DNA of 64,000 bases from Adiantum capillus-veneris (lineage: Eukaryota > Streptophyta > Polypodiopsida > Polypodiales > Pteridaceae): contig CM043968.1 of the NCBI GenBank assembly GCA_014529385.2, positions 8,478,648 through 8,542,647 on the forward strand, written 5' to 3'. The position numbers and the translations under genes were made by a program. Under the pieces are notes generated by a model. It had not been told where the DNA came from, did no database searches, and saw only the letters and a program-made list of their open reading frames with translations. Positions 33,371 to 45,089 of the stretch are shown one piece after another. How positions within the stretch are numbered: position 1 is the stretch's first letter; every line of letters begins with the position of its first letter.

Positions 33371-34031
33371 ATCTTGGGTGCCAACATTAATCAAGCAAGA
33401 TATATTTTGTTGGGAAAAGTACTTGAGATTGTTTTGAGCTGCAGTAATCTCAGAGACTAGAGATTAGTTTACCCATGACAAATTCGCATATCAAAAGCTG
33501 ACACGGTTACACGGTATGGGTTCAACCCTCGGAGAAGGACACAAGCCCCTTCAAGTCAATGCTTACAAGGAGATTTTGAAAATTAAACTCTATTTTTGGC
33601 TGGTTATATTTACACTATTTTCTTTTTCTTGCAAATCTAAGCTCGATTTTTCCTTTTCGCTCCCGTTTCAACCGTCTGCTCAAGGCTAAGCAGGCTAAGC
33701 TAAGCTGAGACCATTTTTCCCGAACACTGCTTGGAGTTGTTTTGAGGGCGGAGCGGAGTGACTGATGTAACCTGTTACCTAAGAAGAGCGGCGCCTCCCA
33801 CCCGCTTCTCTTGTTGGTTCATCTCCTCCGTGAAGAGCAGCGCCCCCTGTCTGCGAGCACCAGGTGAACCTCCCTGCTCTCTCATTTCTTCGACGTCTCT
33901 CTTGTCCCGTCTACTAGATCTGCACATCTGTATGCTTCCTGTTCTTTTTGCTGTTTCTCGATCGCGTCACTCGTGACTCCTGAATGGCCCTCTTCTGGAG
34001 TGTTCCCAGCTTTTGATGTATCTCCCTCATT
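33371..34031. other. unassigned DNA
   Basis: No protein family or transposon end is recognised. A stretch at 33661-33990 is more GC-rich than its surroundings, with codon-like text in one plus frame, but it shows no similarity I know. Confidence 0.35.
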
Positions 34032-34166
34032 TGGCAAGCAAATCTGGGACTAGGGTACATGGATCTCGATCCATCATTTTTGGCTAAACTGAGTTATGAG
34101 GGTAGGGATTGGATCATCATGATGAGTAGGTCATGTGGGTACAATCTTTTGCTATTTGGTCACTAG
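34032..34166. repeat. dispersed repeat, copy 2
   Basis: It matches 4262-4396 in the same orientation (AGGGTACATGGATC, TAGGGATTGGATCA, CATGATGAGTA, TTTTGCTATTTGG). An AAG-rich block at 34297-34343 in turn resembles 3352-3410, but the order of the two blocks differs between the two places. Confidence 0.6.
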
Positions 34167-34361
34167 CGTTAAGTACATCCAGGTTTTTTTCATTACAAGC
34201 CTGGTTATCGGTGATGTTTGCAGTCTTTTGTATTGCCTTCGGGGTCATTGTAATTTTGCAAGTAATACTGGGGGTTCATGTCCCACTTTTTGAGAGAGGG
34301 AGAGAAAAGAAGAAGAAGAAGAGAATTTCAACGTTGTAGGAAACTATTCACACACACCCAC

Positions 34362-34363
<2 letters not shown>

Positions 34364-34408
<45 letters not shown>
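34364..34408. repeat. GA microsatellite
   Basis: About 22 GA units directly follow ACACACCCACATA. Confidence 0.95.
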
Positions 34409-34410
<2 letters not shown>

Positions 34411-34495
34411 TTGCTAATCTTGACATGGATATGACCATTGTGCTTTGCTTTTGCATTCGGATGAGTCATGGTTGGTAGTTTATAGCTTTAAAAAT

Positions 34496-34879
34496 CATAG
34501 TTACCGGGGAACGCGTTCCGTAGGCCTTGGAACGTCGGAACGCCGTTTTGCCAAGCCGGAACGTCCCGGAACGTTTTGCCGTTCTAGGTGACCACCTAAT
34601 ACCGGAACGGCCGGCTGCAACGGCCAACTCTAAAAAATGGGGAGAAATAGGCAAATTTTTTGCAAATTTGTAGTGAACATTAGGTGTTTTTTAAAGTGTG
34701 CAAGGACTCAAAAAATAAAATGCAGCCCCTCACACCCATTCCCTTCTCAAGCATTATTTGGGTGTTTTTCATGCCTCCTGTTCTGCGCCGTTCCCGTTCC
34801 GGACCCCTGGCCGTTCCGCCATTCCGCCATTCCGCGTGGGTCCTGTCGCCGTTCCCGTTCCGCGTTTCGGGTAACTCTG
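34496..34879. mobile_element. hAT-type MITE, M1 (384 bp)
   Basis: The ends are inverted: CATAGTTACCGGGGAACGCG on the left, and CAGAGTTACCCGAAACGCG read from the right end. Both start with CA, as hAT elements do. The flanks are eight-base near duplicates: TTAAAAAT (34488-34495) and TAAAAAAT (34880-34887). The left half carries six GGAACG motifs and the right half five GTTCC motifs, so the whole can fold back. There is no coding capacity. An outside hAT transposase would be needed for movement. Confidence 0.8.
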
Positions 34880-34887
34880 TAAAAAAT

Positions 34888-36232
34888 TGATTGACCATTG
34901 AGAAAACATATCGTGTGCATGGGATAGATTGTTTTTTCAATGTACCCGTAGGAAGCTACCAAGTGGATGCGTTCATAAAGCAAAGCTAGAAAAAACATAA
35001 AGAAGGGTGTAAGGTCTAGTCCAGATTGCGTAGAGGATGCACTTGCACTCATGACTTTTCTGTCTTAGTGCCATTCATACTGAGTTCAAAAAGCATAACA
35101 AAGTAATATGAGTCTGTTTGACGTGGTTAGATCATTTGCATATGAATTGTGCGGTCGAGAGATCGAGGCCTCTTTGCATTTTACCTGGCAAAATTGCCTT
35201 GCCATGCTTCGTCTTGGGGTTGAGCTCGCCCAACTTTTGGTGGGTGGGGAAGAGAGTACTTTTATTTTGATGAAATGTTCTCGCCTCTAAGCATTTTAAG
35301 CGCATGCTGAATGCTCTCCAAGTAGCATGGAGTACAAACCCAACCTTATAATGCATCATCATGGGTTTGGGTTGACATTATAGAAAAGGGTTTTGACGTA
35401 CTATCTACGTTTGAGCATCAACTTAGCAAGGGTCCAAGTGCAATGCATGTATTTTGTCTTTTTTCCAATGAATATGTGTGAATTTCGAAAGTAAGATTTG
35501 GGATATAAAGGCCTTTACTTAGGCAATGTTCAAACTGAAAAAAAAAGGAAGATATACAGGGCCTGCTGCCTTCTTGGCACTCAACGCATGGATTTCCGGA
35601 CCCACCAAGAGAATGGGTGGCACCCCTACGCTAAAAATGATGTAGTTTCACCCACTTTTCTAGCGGCCGATATGGACTCCCGTTGGATCTTTGACGTGCC
35701 ACTTCGTTGCAGCCGCACATCATGCCTTGCGCTGTGTGAATTGGAGGAGAAATGAATTTTCTTCATTTAGCTTTCGAGGTGCTCCTTGTGCGGATTGAAC
35801 GCACCCTTAGACTTGAGTCTCCGGAAGAATGCATCATCCCTTGAATTGCTTCTTGAACAAATGTAGTTTCATTTCTCTTCGGATCAGTGGTGAATGTGCA
35901 AGCAAACATCACAGAGGGCGATCTTTTCCATCTTTCTGCTGGTCCTAAAGCAAGCAAGCAATGAGAGTAAGTAGGTCACTCTTTGCTTCTTCCATTACTC
36001 TCTCACCATCAGCACACGGTTTGTGCGGATGACCCAGGTGTGTGCTTGCTTTGCAGCAAAGCAGTGCTTTCAGCCTTACGCATCCATTTGTGGTGTGGAG
36101 AGCAACGAGATTTTGCTACACGCAATTGGTGTCGTCTCACGAGGTTGGTCTTCTATTGCAGACGTTTGCCCTTAGAATAGGCACCATTTGGTTGTTGTGA
36201 GGGACCTTCAAGTAATAGAATCAGCCTCTTTT
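34888..36232. other. unassigned DNA
   Basis: No gene family, LTR or repeat pair was recognised on either strand. Open frames are at most about 90 codons and show no known motif. Confidence 0.4.
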
Positions 36233-36275
36233 TCACACACACACACACACACACGTATACATACATACATATACG
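36233..36275. repeat. CA and TACA microsatellite
   Basis: About eleven CA units are followed by TATACATACATACATATA. Simple repeat. Confidence 0.92.
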
Positions 36276-36343
36276 TGCGCATTGCACTTGCGCTACGTGG
36301 ACATGCTTCTACTACAGTCTATCATGAGTCATTAGCTTAAGAC

Positions 36344-37362
36344 TGAGCCTGGCACCTTTGTGAGCCTCTAGTAGGACGTGCATGTCCAGGCGGGTCACTA
36401 GATTGCTCTCTTGCAAAGTACAACATTTCATCATGCAGGCATTTTACTGCGTGAACTACCTCTTATAGGTCATTTATAAATAAGTGACTTTTCATTTACC
36501 CTCGTTGGAATGTTAAGTAGGGCAAATGGCTAAAGGAATTATAAAAGGAAGCATGGGGCGCTAGAAGAGAGCAGAAGACACAAGGAGGCAGGCACCCGGT
36601 CGGCAGCACCTTAGTAGCTCTAGTGTTTTCTCCAAGATCAGCCCGGCGTTTTCAACATCAGCAGACTAGCGTTTTCAGCCCATAAAACCAGCGTTTTTAG
36701 ATCAGCCCTGAACCTCGCCGTACCGCACCTTTCCCGGTTGTAGAACCTCGTCGCATCGACCCATCAACACCCGGATCAGCCTAGCGTTTTTGGTTTCAGC
36801 CCAAGGCAGCCAGCACTTCGCACATTCAGCCTAGATCAGCTAGCGTTTTTGCATTGCACCTTTGCATGCATTGGTAGTTGCAGATCCTCGCCGTAGAACC
36901 ACCACAATAGCAGATCCACAGCAGAACATTTAGTGTTTTCAGATTTTAGTCTTGACATAGTCTTCGTTGTAGACATTGTCATCGTCATCGTCGACATAGA
37001 CCCCAGCAGTACTTCGTCGTTGATCGATATCATCTTCGTCGACATAGACCCATTAGTAGCCAATACCGAGCATCAGTAGCATCAATACCCATTAGTATCA
37101 GCATCTCAACATTTAGCATCATTGTATCAGCATTCTACAAGAATAAAGAAAGTACTTGCTCTGACAATAGAGCAAGGGGGCCCTTGAGGGTTTGGGACCC
37201 GACATATCGTGTCTCTTCTTTCTCTCTCTCTCTCTCTCTCTCCTGTCTCTCTCTGTCTTTTAGATCAGTTCAATTCTTTCAAGTGAAGTACAGTGTCCCT
37301 TGTGTTTGTGTGTAATACTAGATCCGAGCTAAATCCATAAACACTTTCGGTTGCACCTGGCA
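36344..37362 (+). repeat. LTR-like unit 1
   Basis: This runs from TGAGCCTGGCACCTTTG to CACCTGGCA. A TATAAAAGG box is at 36540-36548, an AATAAAG near 37141 and a CT tract at 37217-37254. The transcribed part holds many copies of an AGCGTTTT motif. Unit 2 begins 1,049 bases later with the same GGCACCTTTGTGAGCC, palindromic GTGCATGTC and TATAAAAG layout. Plus orientation is inferred from the TATA box. The two units are clearly related but well diverged. Confidence 0.55.
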
Positions 37363-37363
37363 T

Positions 37364-37393
37364 TGGTACCAGGGTTCAAATCAGCTTAGGAAG
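37364..37393 (+). promoter_or_regulatory. primer-site-like and purine segment between LTR-like units
   Basis: TGGTACCAGGGTTCAAATC begins two bases after the CA end of unit 1, where a primer site should be; it starts TGG like other primer sites. It is followed by CAGCTTAGGAAG and then the TG start of unit 2. Only about 31 bases separate the units. The tRNA is not identified, and GGTTCAAATC also resembles a tRNA B box. Confidence 0.4.
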
Positions 37394-38123
37394 TGTTCTG
37401 GCACCTTTGTGAGCCTATGCGCAGGCCGTGCATGTCTAGGCACTTAGAGTAGTTGCATATCCTCTGGTTGCACACAACATGATCATCAACATTACAATCA
37501 GTAGCCATCATGAGCGTTTTACAGTGCACAAAACCCATTTTTCCTATTTTAGCCATTTTTCACTTATTATTATTAAGTGACTTTGTTGCGAAATTGGGTA
37601 GTGCAAGTTTGCTAAGTTAATATAAAAGAAACCTGACAGTCACTCAATAGAGCAGAAGAAACCAAGAGAGCACAGACAGAGTCTGCAGCAGGCTCTCTAG
37701 TGTTTTTCCTCAGCAAGAACCTCAGCAAGACCAACGTTTTCTACAACCATCTTCAGCCCTAGCGCCAGGCACTTCAGCCTAACAGCGTTTGCAGATCAGC
37801 AGTACCAGCGTTTGCAGATCAACAGCATCAGCGTTTTCACAATAACAACATCAGCGTTTTTACATAGCATGCATCAACGTTTTTACACAGCCTATATTAG
37901 CGTTTTACGCAGCCTGCTACAACAATGTTTTCAGCCAACAGTCGCTAGCGTCGTCGTCGCCCTCGTCGTTGCCATTGTCACCGACTTAGAGCATCATTGC
38001 ATCATAGCCTCAAGAACTTGCATCAACACCTTTGTACCAGATTTGTGCAATCAATAACATAGACTTCTCTTGCCATCGAGAGAGGGGCCCTTGGAGGAGG
38101 GTTGACAACAGTCTGGTGTCATA

Positions 38124-38172
<49 letters not shown>

Positions 38173-38416
38173 CTCAACACTTTCATTCACAGGGTTATTC
38201 ACTTTGTTTGTGATCATTTGCACTCTCTCACTAAAGAAACGGAAGCCTCTCCCTTTGAAACCGGCCCGTGGGGCGGTAGGTGTTGGCTTTCACCCGAAAT
38301 TCTTTACTTTAGACACACACACAGAGCACTTTGCAAAAAGAACCTGCGACGGGAATTAACACTTAAGCACACACACGGCTCGGAAGCTAGAATGCTCCGA
38401 GCGAACGCTAACAACC
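37394..38416 (+). repeat. LTR-like unit 2
   Basis: It starts TGTTCTGGCACCTTTG, with TATAAAAG at 37621-37628 and a long CT tract at 38128-38169. Like unit 1 it has a leader packed with AGCGTTTT-type motifs (at least eight copies between 37725 and 37940). The right end is not defined by a match; the sequence changes to an E/G-type LTR text (GGCCCCAAAATTGGCGCC) at 38421. Confidence 0.5.
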
Positions 38417-39675
38417 TGTAGGCCCCAAAATTGGCGCCCCTTACGATATTTCTTCATTCTTTAAGAGGGTAAATTACAAAGTAGAGTCTTGGGAATCCTT
38501 TGTCTATATCCAACTAGATACCACTTGATTTGGCCAAATTTCGGCAGCATAACAGCCCCAAAACTTGCGCGAAACCAATTCCCCTGCTGGAACTCACTTC
38601 CAGTGGCATAAACCCTCTGATTCCTGCCCAAAAACATAGCATGCTGTATTTACTGGTTTTTTGTCCTGCTTTCAGCCGCAAACAGTCCCCTAACTATCCT
38701 CTGCCAGTGGGACACTATTCCCAATGGTTCTGGCGTCCGTATGGCTAAAAAACAATCAATTTATAGCGCATACACAGCGTTGAAACGCACCTGTACGATG
38801 AGGTTATGACCCTCACCGATGCCTGCTTTGGAGTAGCAGTCAGCTACCCCTGTTCCTGCTCAAGGAGGCTCTTGCCTCAGCACAAACATGAACCCACACA
38901 GCTGTACATCAATCAAATGAAGAGCCCTCTTGTGGGGCATCACATAACTGCACGTAGGGAAGAGAGAGAGCAGTGTGTAGCGTGCAGGGCATCACTCCTA
39001 GCACCACACTATACATGGGAGGGAAAGAAAGCACTCCATAGCTCTTAACTTGTGACAGGTTCTCAATGAAGCATCCCCCCAGCATAAATCGAGCGCCCCC
39101 TCTGTTGCCCTTGACCTGTAATGCATCTGTGAACAAATAGATGCAAAAAGGGGAAGATTTCCATGGCTGCCAAAACCTGCGTATCACTGAAAACGCAACA
39201 AAACAGCCCTGTAAACACGCATCTGATGCCTCCCAATGCTGAAAATGAGATCCTTGGACTTGGTCAAAGTCATGGGAAGCTCAAAAATGGAGAGAAATGG
39301 CTGAAAATCAGCGTTAACAGCCTCCAAAACTGCTCCAAAGAGTCAGTTACGAGTTCTCTTCTCCCAAACTGGTAAATTGGCCAAAAAGTGCCACTTGGCA
39401 CTCATACATGCAATTTTCCCGCATTGGGCTTCCTGCTTAAAAATCTCTCAACCGGTGCATCAGTTGACTTTGCAGCAGAGTAATAAAATGTTTCCCTGGT
39501 CATACCGAAGGTAATGACGCGAACACATTTCACGGCCCAAAATAGCAATTCCCTAATTTTTAGGAGATGCTTCCGTCGGGCTTACACTGGTCATCTGACC
39601 ATCTATCCTCATTGGGACCGCATCCAAAAATGCAATGTGGCCCAACTGTCGGATACTTTTCTGTCGGTAGTCACA
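38417..39675 (-). repeat. probable 3' LTR of element G
   Basis: The minus strand starts TGTGACTACCGACAG right after the purine-rich AAAGTCAAGG and would end GGGGCCTACA at 38417. The layout (integrase, short gap, purine run, TG start) supports an LTR of about 1.26 kb. No second copy exists in the window, so boundaries are inferred. The last 35 bases resemble a block inside the E-family LTRs (CCCCAAAGATTGGCGCCCC). Confidence 0.5.
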
Positions 39676-39700
39676 CCTTGACTTTAGGCCTTTATTGAGT

Positions 39701-40809
39701 TCACTTCCTAGTATTCACCAACTTGCTAAGTGCGACGGGGGGACCTATATGATCTTGCTCTGAGCCTAGACATCCTCTTACCATATGAATTCCAGTGCCG
39801 ACCATTACCCATCTGCGGGTGAAACTACCGTTCACATTGGTCATACGGACGGCCAAAGCTGCCTCATACGGAGTTCTACCAATGGTAGAGGAATAAGAGT
39901 CATACAAAATAGCCTGAACCAATGGGAGATGAAGCTCCCAATGAGACTGCTGATCATGCACATATGACTTTAAAACATCAAAAGCAAACTGATTGTAAAT
40001 CTCTGTTTGACCATCTGACTGTGGATGAAAAGCTGATGAAAAATTCAACTTAGTGCCAAAATTTTCAAAGAGTGCACACCAAAAATTGGACGTGAACTTA
40101 ACATCCCTATCTGAAACAATCAACTTTGGCAAACCACAGAGGGGTACAATGCTTTATGAACAACCGTGCTACATCTTGTGTGGTGATTGTGGCCTTACAA
40201 GAAATCAACATGCAAAACTTGTTGAAACGGTCAACAATTGTCAACATTGAGTGTTCCTTGAATGCAAACTAGGTTAGTGAGAAAATCCATGGAAATATCC
40301 ATTGGGAATAGGCAGCGGAAGCAAGAGGCCTTGCTGCTTACCACGAGGAGCTTTTACCTTTTGACAAATAGTGCACTGTGTAACATAACGAAACACATCC
40401 TTTCGCATTTTAGGCCAATAAAAGAATCTTTCTATTTTTTCCAGAGTGGTGTTCTTTCCCTTGTGGCCACCTGTGAGAGTCATGTGCATCGTGCAATATG
40501 GCTGTCCTGAGAGGGGGCAACAGACATAAACGGTGACTAAAGTACAACAAACCTTCATGAATGAGATAGTTGCCTGGCCCTTGGGAAGCAAGAGCCTGCA
40601 ACCATTGCTTACCAAACTTGGAATCTGCGTACTGGTTCTTCATGCTGTCGAAAGACACACGTGGAAGAGAACTGTGGATCTTGACCCAAGAGCCAGGATC
40701 TGGTATTTGCGACTTAATGCATCTGCAACAGGGTTAGCTTTTCCAAGCACATACTCAATCAAACCTCCAAATTGCTCAAAAAATTGTGACCACCGTGCTT
40801 GGCGATCAC
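39701..40809 (-). pseudogene. integrase and end of RNase H, element G
   Basis: At the right end the RNase H finish can be read (QARWSQFFEQF, then NPVADALSRKY). Integrase follows: GGHKGKNTTLEKIERFFYWP and CTICQKVKAPRG for the zinc-binding part, then LIVSDRDVKFTSNFW (second catalytic Asp) and FHPQSDGQTE (Glu). The region of the first Asp (about 40270-40140) is frame-shifted. The C-terminus degrades after LAVRMTNVN, with no chromodomain visible. It is non-functional. Confidence 0.85.
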
Positions 40810-40814
40810 TTCAA

Positions 40815-41205
40815 TGTAACAGACTTAGGCACTCCAAGTTGAGAATCTACCACGACACCATAAATAATCACTTCAAACAATTCACAGTTCACAATTGATT
40901 CGACACTTGCCCGGCGGAGTTTTGTGCCTAGAGATATTGGCCCCAAAGACTTGCCCCCCTTACGATATTTCTTTTTGTATTAATCTGTGTTCAAAGTACA
41001 AGAGTGCAGGCAGACGCTCACGCTCAGACTTTGCGTCCAGATGCTTTGAGTTGTGATTGGCCTACCCACATAGTTAAAGAGATTACAAGGGATGCCAAAA
41101 GCAGAGCCCCAAAAGCTGGAAAATTCAAAAGCTTTTAAAAATAAAGCGAAAGGAGTTTCTCTCTCTCAAGCTCTCTTGAGCCCCAAAATAAAGCAAAAGC
41201 AAAAG

Positions 41206-41247
<42 letters not shown>

Positions 41248-41466
41248 ACTCTCAATTGCGTAGCCAAAAGCTGTAAAAACAACACCGAAAATTCCGCCAC
41301 GATTTGCGGGCTGCCATGTAAGCATGCAATATGGAATTCTGTGAAGAGCGCCACCATTTTCGGCCTGTCCGTACTGAACCTTCAACATCAGCATTCGGCT
41401 GCAATTTCCCCTTGCAAGAGAGTGTGTGTGTGTGTTAGGGTTATGCCACGTCACAGAGTTGTGACA
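40815..41466 (-). repeat. 3' LTR of E1
   Basis: On the minus strand it starts TGTCACAACTCTGTGACG and ends CTGTTACA. It matches the partial 5' LTR at 46130-46406 and, more distantly, the E2 LTRs (55431-55976). A CT microsatellite (41202-41246) is shared with the E1 5' LTR but absent from E2. Confidence 0.92.
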
Positions 41467-41477
41467 TACCCCCTCTT
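41467..41477 (-). promoter_or_regulatory. polypurine tract of E1
   Basis: The minus strand reads AAGAGGGGGTA directly before the LTR start TGTCACAAC. The same arrangement occurs in E2 (AAGAGGGAGGTA before TGTCACAAATG). Confidence 0.85.
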
Positions 41478-42053
41478 GAAATCATTGTGATCGCCCTCGA
41501 TTACTCCTGCAAATCAGACAGAGGCCATAAACTGTCTTAATAGACACTGATTGTTAGTTCCGACGCACTAGGAACACACATTTAGCACATGTATCAATCG
41601 ACAGTCACATCACAGGACATCACAGGACATCACATGACAAATCACAATCAACATTCTTTCGGATCTTAGACCATGATTCATTGGCAATGCAGTTAGCAAT
41701 CGCATCTAGATCCACTCAGGACCTCGTAGATGCCCGATTGACTAACCCCTATTGCAACATGTATGTTCGAGATCATTCAGACCAAAACGCTGCAGTCATT
41801 TTGTCTATCAGTTCCTGCACTTAAAAACAAGTCAAGAACAAATCAGTTTCATATTTGGGAATTCCAATCCATAAAGTCAAACAGTAGAATACTGTCAGCT
41901 CTCAATATCCTTGAAGCTGAAAGAGACATCAGTGACTCTAGTATTCAAAAATCAAGGCATCTGTTGACAAAGGAGCGGAGTAACTCCCCTCTTGTGCAAC
42001 CCACTGCACCAGATCTCCGGCCAAGCTGAATTCGGGGTTCCATTTGGAGTAGA
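41478..42053 (-). other. untranslated 3' region of E1
   Basis: About 575 bases lie between the end of pol and the polypurine tract. No protein is recognised. E2 has a similar, alignable stretch (55991-56731; both contain TCGACAGTCACATCACA-like text), so it is a normal part of the family. Confidence 0.7.
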
Positions 42054-43577
42054 CTATGCTAAACCAAAAGCTTCAAGGTAAAGGTTCACAATCTGGGGAG
42101 TATCTGCTAGGTCCTTCTCCTCCATCCTCTTCGCATCCAATGCAAGATAGTTCTTGAATTGAACCAAGAACCGCCTTCTGACTTTACGCTTATTCTTTCT
42201 GTCCTTATGTGCCAAAATCTGTTCAGGAACAAGGATATCCTCGTTTTCTTCCACTTCAGGTTGCTCATCGGGCTCCCCATCTTCGGGCACATCACCGTTA
42301 AAAGGTTTCAAGAGACTCACATGAAATGCATTCTGAATCCTCCAAGTATCAGGCAGTTTCAATCGGAGGGTTACATCGTTGATCTTTTCGGAGATCTGGA
42401 AAGGTCTGTAGTATCTCATACTAAGCTTTGGAAAAAGCCTCTCCTTTCCCTTTTTCTTTCTCAGGCGTGCCTTCTCAAACGTAAGAGCACCCAATCATCG
42501 TCCTTCAATTTCAAATTGCGACGATGGCGATTCGCTGCCTTTTTCTGTCTTTCTTGAGATTTTTGCAAAGCCTTGCGGACCTTGGCAAAAGCCGTGTCTA
42601 AGTCGTGCGTATACTCATCAGCTTCAAAAATCTTATCTTTCGTGCTTAGGAAGGGTGGAACCTTCGCAGCACCTTCAATAATCTCAAATGGCCCCTTCCC
42701 CGTCGAAGAGTGTACCGTGTTGTTGTAGGCAAACTCCACCAACGGTAGATACTTTTCCCATTGAGTCTTCTGATCCGAGATATAAGACTTCAATAAATCT
42801 AAAACCGTTGAATTAGCAATCTCAGATTGCCCGTCAGTCTACGGGTGGAAAGATGACGAGAACTGTAACCGCGTGTCAATGTTCTCCCAAATTGCCTTCC
42901 AAAATAAACTCGTGAATCTGGGGTCCTTGTCGGAGACAATCGTCTTGGGCATGCCATGTAATCTAAAGATCTGGGCCACAAACAGTCTCTCTAAGTGATC
43001 TGGCTTGATTTTTTTCTTCACTGAAATGAAGTGTGCCTGCTTGCTAAATCTGTCAATAACAGTCCAGATACCATCGTGACCACTTCTCGGGAGATCAAAA
43101 ATGAAATCCATTGCAATACTTTCCCAGGGGCGGGTGGGTATGGGCAAAGGCTGTAACAATCCCTGGGGTTTATGCTTGTCAAACTTGACCTTCTGGCATA
43201 CCAAGCAACTAACTGCACACAAACTCGTCCACATCCTTCCTGAGTCTCGGCCAAAAGAAGTATCTCTCTACCCCTTTCAAGGTGGTAGCAATGCAGCGAT
43301 GACCCTTAAACGGTGGACAGTGGCATTCAATCGTAAGCTTTTCTCTCAACGGCTGTGTAACACACAACATGGTTTTCCTCATCAAGTAGCCATCCCGAAT
43401 GGAATATCCCGCTATCGTCTCCCCATCCCGTATCCGTGTGAAAACGTCTGCAAAACCCATATCTGTGGCATACTGGTCGACCATATCCTCGAAGCTCCTA
43501 TGATGTATTGTTGGAATAGCTAGAACCAACGGCTTCCGAGACAAAGCATGTGCCACCAAATTCATCTGTCCCTGCAT
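42054..43577 (-). pseudogene. integrase and chromodomain-like tail of E1
   Basis: Overlapping open pieces cover the whole domain: HCPPFKGHRCIATTLKGVE and CLVCQKVKFDKHKP for the zinc-binding part; AMDFIFDLPRS (first Asp), IVSDKDPRFTSLFW (second Asp), while the Glu region near 42840 is shifted; FAYNNTVHSSTGKGPFE; the GPY/F module YYRPFQISEKINDV and VSLLKPFNGD; and a tail FLVQFKNYLALDAKRMEEKD resembling plant chromovirus chromodomains. At least four frameshifts and a stop make it non-functional. It closely resembles the E2 copy. Confidence 0.88.
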
Positions 43578-45089
43578 ATGAACAATCTGGAAGTGAAACT
43601 GTTACAAGATGTTCGTCCACCGCATCTGCTTTTCCGATTGCTACTTCTGTGACAAGTAGCAGCGTAAACTTTGATGGTTTGTAAAGACAGTAAAATCTGC
43701 TCCGAGTAGGTAGTGCTGCCACTGAGTAAGAGCATGGGTAACCGCCAAAGCTCTTTCTCATAAATCTGTGCTGTCAATTCTGGCCTTGAGAACAATCAGC
43801 TCTTGTAAGCAATGACATGGCCTTCTTGCATTAAGACCGCACCCAGACTACGACCACAAGCATCACAATATACTTCAAATGAGTTCTGCAAGTCCAGCAA
43901 AATCAAATCTGGTCCCGTAGTCAGTTTCTCTTTCAAAGTCTGAAAGGCAGTCACCTCTGTGGGTCCCCACGAGAAAGGGACTCCTTTCTGTGTTAAGATA
44001 TGCAAAGGGGAAGCAACCTCTACAAAGTTTCTAATGAACCGCCTGTAGTACGAACACAATCCCAAGAAGATTCTAACTTCATGGACATTCCTCAAGTTGG
44101 GCCAGTCACGGATAGTCTCTATCTTGGACGGATTCATCTGCACTCCTACTGCCGACACAATGTGTCCCAAAAAGTGTATCTTTGGTAGGAAAAATTCACT
44201 TTTCTTCGCATTAATCACTAACTTGTGATCTCGTAATGCCTGAAAGACTTGAATGAGATGTACTCTATGTTCTGCCTTATCCTTGGAGAAAACAATGACG
44301 TCGTCAAAGAAAGTGCCAACAAATAGTCTATACTCTCGAAAAATCCTGTCCATCATCCGGTTAAATGTTGTAGGAGCATTGGTTAAGCCAAAAGGCATCA
44401 CGAAAAACTCAAATAACCCAAAAGTCGTCCGAAAGGCTGTCTTGTAGACGTCTCCCGGCGCGATTAGGAATCTGATCACTCTTCAAATCAATCCTGCTAA
44501 AACACGAGGATCCTTGTAATCTGTTGAGTATATCATCGATCCTAGGAATCAGAAATCTGTTCTTGATAGTGATTTTGTTGAGAGCTCTATAATCGATGCA
44601 CATTCTCCAAGATCCGTCTTTCTTCAAAACCAACAACATCGGAGAGCAATACGGTGAAGTACTAGGCTGGACAAGACCCTTTTCCAAGAGGTCTTTAACT
44701 TGGTTCATAATCTCTTCGTTTTGGGCTCGGCTCACACGGTTAGGTGGCCGGTTTGGTGGCGTGTTTCCAGGTATCAGATCAATGGTATGATCTTCAGGAC
44801 GAGTGGGTGGTAACTCGCCTAGCATGCCCTCTGAGAAGCAATCGGCATGAGCGTGGAGAAAATCTTGGCGTTCTTTATCAAGTTTGGACATATTTGTTCT
44901 ATCCTCATCACTCAACTCTTTCAAAAAGATCGAGTAAACAAACAGACTGGATTTCATTAATTTAGAAATGGCCGAAGCCGATACTATAGGGACAGACTTG
45001 CCCTTAAGTTTTATATCGAGTAGAATGGTTTTGCCCTTGTACCACGGCGTTGTTCTTGTGGTACCAGGGAATTCCCAAGAGGACATCAC
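43578..45089 (-). pseudogene. reverse transcriptase and RNase H of E1
   Basis: RT shows [28 protein letters not shown] then a frameshift near 44480, [32 protein letters not shown] and the catalytic box FFDDVIVFSKD (YVDD replaced by FFDD, common here and also in F). Thumb and connection follow (LGLCSYYRRFIRNFVEVASP). RNase H starts FEVYCDACGRSLGAVLMQEG (Asp to Cys-Asp context kept) and continues in shifted frames to 43498. The RT half 44479-43796 is open for 227 codons. Overall not functional. Confidence 0.9.

Noticed and set aside
37364-37382. tRNA gene (GGTTCAAATC resembles a B box)
   Set aside because: There is no A box at the right distance and no cloverleaf; the position between two LTR-like units fits a primer site better.
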